Positions 5,207 through 12,251 of a stretch of DNA of 41,479 bases are shown in pieces (within the stretch, counting starts at the first letter, position 1; every line of letters begins with the position of its first letter). The position numbers were made by a program, and so were the translations under genes. The stretch is taken from the NCBI GenBank assembly GCA_002310015.1, contig DBYQ01000040.1, positions 1 through 41,479 on the forward strand. Reading direction: 5' to 3'. The notes beneath the pieces are model-generated. The model did not search any database, had not been told where the DNA came from, and worked only from the letters and a program-made list of their open reading frames with translations. Origin of the DNA: Bacteroidales bacterium UBA1182. Lineage in GTDB: Bacteria > Bacteroidota > Bacteroidia > Bacteroidales > Bacteroidaceae.

Positions 5207-6808
5207 ATGAAGAAACTGTTGTTTTTTGCCGGTATCCTGACCTTGATGGCCAGCTGCCAGTGCAACACTGAGAAACTCAGTCCCGTGTTGAGTATCGAAG
5301 GTGGTCAGGTTCAGGGCGTAAGCGCTGACCGCGTAAAGGATGTTTTTGTTTTCCGTGGCATTCCTTATGCTGCTGCTCCTATCCGCGAGAACCGTTGGAA
5401 GGCTCCACAGCCTGTTACTCCCTGGGAGGGCGTAAAGCTTTGCGACCGTTTTGATCATCCCAGCTATCAGCACATCCAGTACAAGGGTGGTTACTACACA
5501 GAGTGGGGTTATGGTGATGAGGCTCCCTTCAGTGAGGATTGCCTTTATCTGAACATCTGGACCAAGAAGCCGGGTGATGTAAATGCCAAGCTTCCGGTTG
5601 CCCTGTGGATTCACGGTGGCGGTTACCGCGAGGGATGGGGCTCAGAGCCTGAGTTTGATGCTCAGGAGTGGGCTGGTAAGGATGTTATCCTTGTATCAAT
5701 CAACTATCGTCTCGGAATCTTCGGTTTCATGACACACCCCGATCTCTCAGCTGAGAGCCCCAACGGTGTATCAGGTAACTACGGTATCCTGGATCAGATT
5801 GAGTCACTCAAGTGGATCAAGAAGAACATCGCCCAGTTTGGCGGTGATCCTGACAACGTAATGATATTCGGTCAGTCAGCAGGTGGTGGCAGTGTACGTA
5901 CACTGTGTGAGTCTCCTCTGGCACGTGGCCTGTTCCACAAGGCTATCATCATGAGTGCCGGTGGTCTGACCGTTCCTAACAACAACGCAGCTGGCGGCCG
6001 CGGCGGTATGGGCGGTATGCGCGGTGGCATGGGCATGGGTATGATGGGCGGTTTCGGCGGCTTTGGCGGCGGAAACGCTAACAATACCGAGCGTATAGCT
6101 GCTTATAAGGCTCCTCAGGCTCCCGAGGGTCTGAACGCTCTGCAGCGCGCTGAGTTCAACACCAAGGTTATCATGGACTGGGCAGGTTACAATACCCTCC
6201 AGAAGATGCGTAATGCTGATACTGAGGTTATCTACTCAGTAGCCAGCATCTACAGCAACGCTACCGGTAACATGGGTAGCATCACCGGTATGCCTATCGT
6301 TGACGGCTATGTATCAAAGGAGAGCTTTGATGAGGCTGCTCTTGACGGCACCTTGGCTGATGTTCCTTACATGTGCGGTTACACTCTGAACGATATGGGC
6401 AATATGTCTGCAGGTGTTGCAGCATTCTGCCAGAACCGTCAGGAGATGACCAAGAACGGCAGCAAGGCTTGGGCTTATGAGTTTGCACGTCCTCTGCCTG
6501 ATGACGGTTCACATCCTGAGGTTTCTCAGAGACTCCGTGGCGCATTCCACTCATCAGACCTGTGGTTCGTATTCAAGTCACTGCAGCACTGCTGGAGACC
6601 TTGGACACAGGGTGACTGGGATCTGTCAGAGAAGATGCTTACCGCTTGGACTAACTTTGCCAAGTACAGTGATCCTAACGGTCCTAAGGGTGGCGATTGG
6701 GCTCCCTGCACAAAGGAGAACCCCGGATTCATGGTATTCAAGCTGGATGAGAACGACGCTGAGAACTCAGAGTTCGGTGAGTCTATCACCAAGCTTCCAT
6801 GGGAATAA
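5207..6808 (+). CDS. Type B carboxylesterase, lipoprotein
   Basis: 533 residues of the carboxylesterase/lipase family (alpha/beta hydrolase, PF00135 type). The N-terminus is a lipoprotein signal with lipobox LMASC (Cys17), so the mature enzyme is membrane-anchored outside the cytoplasm. Motifs in order: FRGIPYAAAP (about 48-57), SEDCLYLNIW, the oxyanion-hole HGGG, nucleophile elbow GQSAGGG with Ser224, the probable acid in GYTLNDMG (Asp396, where relatives often carry Glu), and His448 in AFHSSDLWFVF. Residues about 262-292 are an unusual Gly/Met-rich low-complexity insertion (GGMGGMRGGMGMGMMGGFGG). The gene is transcribed alone, from a promoter at 5145 to a terminator at 6824. Natural substrates may be acyl esters on plant or host glycans; this is inference. 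Usage is G/C-rich at third positions compared with the following operon, which suggests high expression. Confidence 0.9.
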   Translation: MKKLLFFAGILTLMASCQCNTEKLSPVLSIEGGQVQGVSADRVKDVFVFRGIPYAAAPIRENRWKAPQPVTPWEGVKLCDRFDHPSYQHIQYKGGYYTEWGYGDEAPFSEDCLYLNIWTKKPGDVNAKLPVALWIHGGGYREGWGSEPEFDAQEWAGKDVILVSINYRLGIFGFMTHPDLSAESPNGVSGNYGILDQIESLKWIKKNIAQFGGDPDNVMIFGQSAGGGSVRTLCESPLARGLFHKAIIMSAGGLTVPNNNAAGGRGGMGGMRGGMGMGMMGGFGGFGGGNANNTERIAAYKAPQAPEGLNALQRAEFNTKVIMDWAGYNTLQKMRNADTEVIYSVASIYSNATGNMGSITGMPIVDGYVSKESFDEAALDGTLADVPYMCGYTLNDMGNMSAGVAAFCQNRQEMTKNGSKAWAYEFARPLPDDGSHPEVSQRLRGAFHSSDLWFVFKSLQHCWRPWTQGDWDLSEKMLTAWTNFAKYSDPNGPKGGDWAPCTKENPGFMVFKLDENDAENSEFGESITKLPWE

Positions 6809-6823
6809 TCCTCCGATGAAAAC

Positions 6824-6859
6824 GAAAAAAATGCCGGCCCACGGGTCGGCATTTTTTTT
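6824..6859. terminator. Terminator between convergent carboxylesterase and argH
   Basis: Stem ATGCCGGCC / GGTCGGCAT (6831-6851) is flanked by an A-run on the left and eight T on the right, so it can serve both the plus-strand esterase and the minus-strand argH. Confidence 0.9.
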
Positions 6860-6874
6860 GATTTAATCTGATTC

Positions 6875-8212
6875 TTACTTTGATGTAAGCTTGTCTATTG
6901 CCTTGTCAATTTCTGTAAACGGAAACTCCGATACAAGTTTGTCCATACGGGCAGTGATGCGGTCATTGCAAAGATTGCCTATGCTGCCTTCATGAGTGTG
7001 ATGGATGTTGCGGTCAGCCTTGAAGGTTCCGTTCTCTATTTCGGCACCCACCTTGCGGTAAGCTTCACGGAAAGGCATACCCTCACGTGCCAGACGGTTC
7101 ACCTCCTCAACGCTGAATATTGCATCGTACTTGGGATCAGACAGGATATCCTCACGTACTTTTATGTGGTCAAGCATATAAGCGGTCATGGTAATGACCT
7201 CCTCCAGTTGTTCAAAGGCAGGCAGGAAGACCTCTTTTACAAGCTGCATGTCACGGAAATAACCGCTAGGCAGGTTGTTGGTCATGAGGGTTATCTCCTG
7301 AGGCAGTGCCTGCAAGCGGTTGCAACGGGCGCGTGTAAGTTCAAACACATCCGGGTTTTTCTTGTGAGGCATGATGCTGGAGCCTGTGGTGCAGTCATCG
7401 GGTAACTTGATGAACCCGAAGTTCTGGCTGTTGTACATGCATGCGTCAAATGCCAGGCGGCTTATGGTGGCAGCTACTGATGCCAGTGCGTAAGCTACGT
7501 TACGCTCCAGCTTGCCGCGTGTCATCTGGGCGTAAACTACATTGTAGTTCATGGACTCAAAGCCCAGGAGGTCTGTTGTCATTTGGCGGTTGAGCGGGAA
7601 TGATGAGCCGTAACCGGCAGCAGAGCCTAAGGGGTTGCGGTTGGACTGGTCGAAGGCGGCACGCAAAAGGAGCATGTCATCAGTGAGAGCCTCAGCGTAT
7701 GCGCCGAACCAGAGTCCGAATGATGAAGGCATTGCTATCTGCAGATGGGTGTAACCGGGCAGCAGCACATCCTTGTACCGGTTGCTCTGTTTGATGAGAA
7801 TGTCAAACAGGCTCTTTACGGAGTTTACTATGCCACGCAGACGGTCGCGGGTGAAAAGTTTGAGATCTACCAGAACCTGGTCGTTTCGTGAACGTCCGCT
7901 GTGTATTTTCTTACCCATATCACCAAGCTGGCGGGTGAGCATGAGTTCAACCTGTGAATGAACGTCCTCAACTCCGTCTTCTATCACGAATTCTCCACGC
8001 TCTATGACAGGGAGCAGCTCTTTGAGTCCGGCAGAGAGAGCCTTGAGTTCATCGGCCTCAAGCAGTCCTATTGACTCCAGCATGGTTATGTGAGCCAGTG
8101 AACCCTGCACGTCATACTTGGCAAGCATCAGGTCCATTTCGCGGTCACGACCTACGGTGTACTTCTGAATCAGTTCGTTTACGGGTTTACCCTTGTCCCA
8201 GATAGGTTTCAT
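6875..8212 (-). CDS. argH: Argininosuccinate lyase
   Basis: 445 residues. It cleaves argininosuccinate to arginine and fumarate, the last step of arginine synthesis. It belongs to the fumarase/aspartase superfamily; the signature GSSIMPHKKNPD starts at residue 277 and carries the catalytic serine loop. Also visible are DVHSQVE, the substrate-binding HSGRSRNDQVL (about 105-115) and the catalytic-histidine segment GYTHLQIAMPS. Its length is typical. It is the third gene of the pyrE-SRPBCC-argH unit, 11 bases after the preceding stop, so probably co-transcribed. Confidence 0.97.
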   Translation of the reverse strand: MKPIWDKGKPVNELIQKYTVGRDREMDLMLAKYDVQGSLAHITMLESIGLLEADELKALSAGLKELLPVIERGEFVIEDGVEDVHSQVELMLTRQLGDMGKKIHSGRSRNDQVLVDLKLFTRDRLRGIVNSVKSLFDILIKQSNRYKDVLLPGYTHLQIAMPSSFGLWFGAYAEALTDDMLLLRAAFDQSNRNPLGSAAGYGSSFPLNRQMTTDLLGFESMNYNVVYAQMTRGKLERNVAYALASVAATISRLAFDACMYNSQNFGFIKLPDDCTTGSSIMPHKKNPDVFELTRARCNRLQALPQEITLMTNNLPSGYFRDMQLVKEVFLPAFEQLEEVITMTAYMLDHIKVREDILSDPKYDAIFSVEEVNRLAREGMPFREAYRKVGAEIENGTFKADRNIHHTHEGSIGNLCNDRITARMDKLVSEFPFTEIDKAIDKLTSK

Positions 8213-8223
8213 TGTCTTTTGTT

Positions 8224-8649
8224 TTAATATGGAATCATTGCCAGAGTATCGGCAAGTTTGTCTAAAGCCTCGGTGAGCGGTTTTTCCACCATTTTGGCCA
8301 TAAAGATATTTAAGTCAGCGTCAGCTGTCAGTTTTATTTTGCAGCTGGAATCACCTGTGGAAACAATCTGGATCCAGAGAATAAGTTTTACAGGAGATTG
8401 CGTTGTCTCCATCTTGACGCATTTGAACGGCTCACGTGATATGATGGCCAGCTCAACCTTACCGATGGGTGATACGGTGGTGCTCACCTTGTCTGTCGTA
8501 CATTCCAGATTCTCCAGGTTTATGTTTTGCTTCTGGTCTTCCGGTATGCGGTCTATCAGGTCACGCAAGTTGCTCAGATCAGAGACTTTTGCATATACCG
8601 ATTCCTGTGAATAGGGAATCTGTTTTACGTTACTTTCTATCCTTTTCAT
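8224..8649 (-). CDS. SRPBCC/polyketide-cyclase-fold protein
   Basis: 141 residues starting MKRIESNVKQIPYSQESVYA. The N-terminal pattern (I.S.V..IP.S.E.VY..VSDLSNL) and the C-terminal long helix (MVEKPLTEALDKLADTLAMIPY) are typical of the START/SRPBCC small-ligand-binding fold. It has no signal peptide and is cytoplasmic; the ligand is unknown. The start at 8649 was chosen because it lies four bases after the pyrE stop; the longer frame would overlap pyrE. It sits between pyrE and argH, so it may be linked to nucleotide or amino-acid metabolism only by transcription. Confidence 0.8.
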   Translation of the reverse strand: MKRIESNVKQIPYSQESVYAKVSDLSNLRDLIDRIPEDQKQNINLENLECTTDKVSTTVSPIGKVELAIISREPFKCVKMETTQSPVKLILWIQIVSTGDSSCKIKLTADADLNIFMAKMVEKPLTEALDKLADTLAMIPY

Positions 8650-8653
8650 CGTA

Positions 8654-9286
8654 TTATTTACCCCATTCGGAGGGATTCTGCCGCCATTCGTTAAGAGTCT
8701 GTAAACTGTCAACTTTTATATATCCGGATGTGACTGCGGTTTCCAGCATGGCGGGATAATCCGTCAGTGTGGAAAGTTTGACACCGGCGTTACGGAAGGC
8801 CTCTTCTGCCACTGGGAATCCGTATGTGAATGAGGCTACCATGCCCACAACCTCACAGCCGGCATTACGTATGGCATCAACAGCCTTAAGGCTGCTTAGT
8901 CCGGTTGATACCAGATCCTCAACAACCATTACGCGGCTGCCGGGTTCCAGATAACCCTCAATCAGGTTGGCCAGACCGTGGTCTTTTGGTGCAGAACGTA
9001 CATATACAAACGGTTTGCCCATCCTGTCTGCTACGAGTGCTCCCTGTGCAATGGCCCCGGTAGCAACACCTGCTATTACATCAAAATCAGGGAAATCACG
9101 TGTTATGACGTTGCAAAGGGAATCGCGTACCAAGGTCCTTACTTCCGGGAATGAAAGTGCTTTGCGGTTATCACAGTAGAATGGTGATTTCCATCCCGAT
9201 GCCCATGTAAACGGGGCGTCCGGCTGAACTTTTACAGCCTCTATGCGCAGCAGTTCTCTTGCCACTTGAGTCTTGATATTGTCCAT
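8654..9286 (-). CDS. pyrE: Orotate phosphoribosyltransferase
   Basis: 210 residues. It joins orotate to PRPP to make OMP in pyrimidine synthesis. The PRPP-binding motif VMVVEDLVSTGLSSL is at about 119-133, and the substrate loop APKDHG at about 99-104. The N-terminus MDNIKTQVARELLRIEAVKV is typical of the family, which fixes the start at 9286 rather than the longer frame. It is the first gene of a three-gene unit. Confidence 0.96.
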   Translation of the reverse strand: MDNIKTQVARELLRIEAVKVQPDAPFTWASGWKSPFYCDNRKALSFPEVRTLVRDSLCNVITRDFPDFDVIAGVATGAIAQGALVADRMGKPFVYVRSAPKDHGLANLIEGYLEPGSRVMVVEDLVSTGLSSLKAVDAIRNAGCEVVGMVASFTYGFPVAEEAFRNAGVKLSTLTDYPAMLETAVTSGYIKVDSLQTLNEWRQNPSEWGK

Positions 9287-9326
9287 TATGTATGTTTGTT
9301 TAAGGTTTTTCAGTGCCGCGAAGTTA

Positions 9327-9334
9327 CAAAATAA
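9327..9334 (-). promoter_or_regulatory. Probable -7 box for pyrE
   Basis: TTATTTTG on the minus strand, one mismatch to TAnnTTTG, about 40 bases before the pyrE ATG. It is a weaker match than the other promoters here. Confidence 0.4.
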
Positions 9335-9400
9335 TGACTGATATGCCCAATCTTTAATATAAAACAACATTATTACACACGCCCCTACGGATTTTGTTGT

Positions 9401-9408
9401 TAAATTTG
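9401..9408 (+). promoter_or_regulatory. -7 promoter box for the envelope operon
   Basis: TAAATTTG matches TAnnTTTG. It rules out the ATG at 9394 and leaves 9424 or 9445 as the start of the first gene. It probably drives DUF6242-DUF6089-uppS-bamA and downstream genes. Confidence 0.65.
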
Positions 9409-9444
9409 CGCGGTAAAATATATATGGATTTTTGTGCAGTTCTG

Positions 9445-10800
9445 ATGAAGAGAACAGTTTTTTATATTGTGCTTGCCCTGGTGCTTGTTTCTGTTGTTTC
9501 GTGTCTTAAGGATTCGGAAACGGAAAAGACGCCTCAGGCTGCAATAACGTCATTCGTAGTAGGCTACTATAATGTCAAGTATCAGGATATAGACCAGCAG
9601 GGTAATGACTCAATTACATATTATCGTAGCGGCGGTATCCTGTTCCCCATGACAATAGATCAGATCAATAACCGTATTTACAATATTGACTCTCTGGATT
9701 ACGGTTCTGACGTACATGCCGTAACCACATCTGTGGGAGGTATAGGATCGGTATTTTATTATTACCAGGACAATCCCTATATGCTCTATTACTGGTCAGG
9801 ATATGATTCCATAGATTTTACTCCTGGCCGAGGTGTTATATTCAAGGTGGTTTCATCAGACGGATCTTACCAGAGAGATTATAAAGTGCAACTTAATGTA
9901 CGTACTGTTTTCCCTGATTCCCTTCTTTGGAGCCAGGCTGACAGTATAGGTTTTACCGCTCTCAAGAAGCCTTGTGCTGTGATAAGCAATGATATTGTTT
10001 ACAATATCGGATATGATAATACGGATGTTCTATGTATGACATCCAGAAATATATCACAGGGAGTATGGAGTGATCCTGTTGCATTATCAGGCATACCTGC
10101 TGCCGGATGGGGAGGCACTGTCGTTTCATCTGGCGGAAAACTGTATTCTTTGTTTGGAACTTCTATATACAGTTCTTCAGATGGAAAGGTTTGGTCTTCA
10201 TGCAAGGACGATGTAAAATGTCTTGTCAAAACAGAGAGTGAGAGTGATGTTGCGTGGGCTGTAACTTCAGACAGCATTATCAGATTAACAGATTTGGAAA
10301 AGTGGACCCCTGTCAGTAAGGTTCCGGATGGATTCCCTGATTCAGTAGCTATAGCCTTTGATTACCCTCTGGTTACAAACACGTCTGTCACAAGGACGGT
10401 TCTCATAGGTGAAGGAAAAGACTCTGTTTCTGTCTGGACAAATCTTTCAACTGACAATGATTGGGTTCAGATAGATGCTCCTTCAAACGCAAGTTTGAGG
10501 CTTCCTTCCTTGAAGAATCTTTCAGTTATCAGATATGACGGGAGTATATTTGCATTCGGCACCGGACTGAAAGGTTTCCATCAGTCAGAAGACAATGGTA
10601 TAACATGGCACTGGTGTAGTCCATATGTAAAGAACTATGAAACGTCATGGAACCGTTATATGCAGTTACCTAAACCTCTCAAAGGTTATAACGGAGATTT
10701 CTCTTATGTTGTTGACAGGCTTGGTTCAATATGGATAATGACATCCGATGGTCAGGTATGGCGGGGAGCAGTAACGAGATTGGATAAGCGAGTCAGATGA
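9445..10800 (+). CDS. DUF6242-like lipoprotein with predicted beta-propeller
   Basis: 451 residues from ATG 9445 (MKRTVFYIVLALVLVSVVSC), with a clear lipobox VVSC at Cys20; ATG 9424 would add seven residues. After an N-terminal region of about 120 residues, the rest has repeated short beta motifs typical of sialidase-like or kelch-like blades (SSGGKLYSLFGTSIYSSSDG, RYDGSIFAFGTGLKGFHQSE, DNGITWHW). I recognise it as the Bacteroidales family named DUF6242, function unknown; the name is from memory and moderately sure. It would be an envelope lipoprotein. It is coupled to the DUF6089 gene by a four-base ATGA overlap, upstream of uppS and bamA. Confidence 0.75.
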   Translation: MKRTVFYIVLALVLVSVVSCLKDSETEKTPQAAITSFVVGYYNVKYQDIDQQGNDSITYYRSGGILFPMTIDQINNRIYNIDSLDYGSDVHAVTTSVGGIGSVFYYYQDNPYMLYYWSGYDSIDFTPGRGVIFKVVSSDGSYQRDYKVQLNVRTVFPDSLLWSQADSIGFTALKKPCAVISNDIVYNIGYDNTDVLCMTSRNISQGVWSDPVALSGIPAAGWGGTVVSSGGKLYSLFGTSIYSSSDGKVWSSCKDDVKCLVKTESESDVAWAVTSDSIIRLTDLEKWTPVSKVPDGFPDSVAIAFDYPLVTNTSVTRTVLIGEGKDSVSVWTNLSTDNDWVQIDAPSNASLRLPSLKNLSVIRYDGSIFAFGTGLKGFHQSEDNGITWHWCSPYVKNYETSWNRYMQLPKPLKGYNGDFSYVVDRLGSIWIMTSDGQVWRGAVTRLDKRVR

Positions 10801-11489
10801 AACGGCCGAGATTGAAATATCAAGTCCTTGCAGTTTTTCTGTTCTGTTGTTCTTATGCCGCGGCACAGGATGACGGTTATTTGATGGAGTTGGGCTTGGG
10901 CGGTGGAGGCAGTTTCTACATGGGTGATGCCAATACACGTTTTTATCGTAATACCAACGGTGCTTTTTCAGTCATTGCCAGATATAATGTCAATCCCCGT
11001 TTTGCTCTTAAGAGTAATTTTTCTGCAGCAGGAATATCCGGTTCATCGGTGAATGCCTTTGGGGTAATTCCCGGCGATGAACTGAAGTTCAGCCGTACGG
11101 TATATGATTTTGGTTTACAGGTAGAGTGGGGTTTTTGCGGATATGGGTTTACAGGCTGGGGCGATAGTCACAGATTATCTCCTTATGGACTGTTAGGCAT
11201 AGGAATGTCTTTCGTTCCGGAACCTGCTGAGAATGATTTTGCAGCTAATATCCCTATAGGATTGGGTATAAGGTTCAAACTGTCCGAAAGAGTTAATCTG
11301 GGACTTGAGTGGTCCATGAGATTTACTACATCAGACAGGCTTGATGTAGGTGCTGAGACATCGGGATCACTTGAAAATCCATTCCTGATAAAGGGTAAAG
11401 GAATAAAGAACAAGGATAGTTACAGTTTTACTATGCTGTATGTAACATTTGATATTTTCAAACGTCCTTGCAACTGTAACGATGAATAA
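10797..11489 (+). CDS. DUF6089-like outer-membrane beta-barrel protein
   Basis: 230 residues with a Sec signal peptide ending about AAAQ (residue 24). The mature part alternates polar and hydrophobic residues and ends with an aromatic/hydrophobic strand (YVTFDIFKRP) before a short Cys-containing tail (CNCNDE), resembling small 8- to 10-strand outer-membrane barrels. It belongs to what I know as DUF6089, regularly placed upstream of uppS/bamA in Bacteroidales. Function is unknown. It overlaps the preceding gene by four bases, with nine bases to uppS, so it is part of the same operon. Confidence 0.8.
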   Translation: MKRPRLKYQVLAVFLFCCSYAAAQDDGYLMELGLGGGGSFYMGDANTRFYRNTNGAFSVIARYNVNPRFALKSNFSAAGISGSSVNAFGVIPGDELKFSRTVYDFGLQVEWGFCGYGFTGWGDSHRLSPYGLLGIGMSFVPEPAENDFAANIPIGLGIRFKLSERVNLGLEWSMRFTTSDRLDVGAETSGSLENPFLIKGKGIKNKDSYSFTMLYVTFDIFKRPCNCNDE

Positions 11490-11498
11490 ACAGAAGTT

Positions 11499-12251
11499 AT
11501 GACATATCAGGAACAATTGGACAAGAACCGCATTCCGCAGCATGTTGCCATTATCATGGATGGTAATGGTCGCTGGGCAGAGCAACAAGGCAAGGAACGT
11601 ACCGAGGGACATATCCGCGGAGTGGAAGTTGTACGCAAGATTATGGAAAATGCGGTGGAGTTGGGAATAAAGTATCTTACGTTATATACTTTTTCTACGG
11701 AGAATTGGAACCGTCCTGAACAAGAGGTGACTGCTCTGATGGGACTTCTTTTCAAAAATATTGAAGAGGATGTGTTCATAAAGAATCATGTCCGTTTCCG
11801 TGTGATAGGTGATATAGAACGGCTGCCGGTTGAGATACAGGTTAAACTGAATGAATGTATTGATCATACCAAGACATTTGACCGTTCGTGCATGGTTTTG
11901 GCCTTGAGTTATTCATCCCGCTGGGAGATAACCCGCGCTGTCAGGTTGCTTTCTGAGAAAGCTGCAAAGGGGGAGATTTCATCGTCTCAGATAGATGAAG
12001 ATATGGTATCGGCCGCCATGACCACAAACTTTATGCCTGATCCTGAGTTGCTCATACGTACCGGTGGTGAGCTCAGATTGAGTAACTATCTGTTATGGCA
12101 GTCTGCTTATACAGAACTATATTTTTGTGACACATTCTGGCCTGATTTCAATATGGAAGAGCTTTGCAAGGCCATCTACGTATATCAGCAGCGTGAGCGC
12201 CGTTTTGGTTTGACAGGAGCGCAGATAGCCGATAAACATGATTCAAAATGA
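11499..12251 (+). CDS. uppS: Isoprenyl transferase (undecaprenyl diphosphate synthase)
   Basis: 250 residues of the cis-prenyltransferase family. It extends farnesyl diphosphate with isopentenyl units to make undecaprenyl diphosphate, the lipid carrier for peptidoglycan and glycan assembly. The motif MDGNGRWA with catalytic Asp21 starts at residue 20. It is followed by GHIRGVE, TLYTFSTENWNRP, ALSYSSRWEI and the C-terminal SNYLLWQSAYTELYF and FWPDFN motifs. It is cytoplasmic and peripheral at the membrane. Its stop overlaps the bamA start by four bases (ATGA). Confidence 0.97.
   Translation: MTYQEQLDKNRIPQHVAIIMDGNGRWAEQQGKERTEGHIRGVEVVRKIMENAVELGIKYLTLYTFSTENWNRPEQEVTALMGLLFKNIEEDVFIKNHVRFRVIGDIERLPVEIQVKLNECIDHTKTFDRSCMVLALSYSSRWEITRAVRLLSEKAAKGEISSSQIDEDMVSAAMTTNFMPDPELLIRTGGELRLSNYLLWQSAYTELYFCDTFWPDFNMEELCKAIYVYQQRERRFGLTGAQIADKHDSK

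Noticed and set aside
5872..6084. Proline-rich ORF on the minus strand
   Set aside because: It is the complement of the Gly/Met-rich insert of the carboxylesterase and has no promoter or homology that I can recognise.
5207..6808. Carboxylesterase as a type IX cargo protein
   Set aside because: The C-terminus (ESITKLPWE) lacks a C-terminal signal domain and the N-terminus is a lipoprotein signal.
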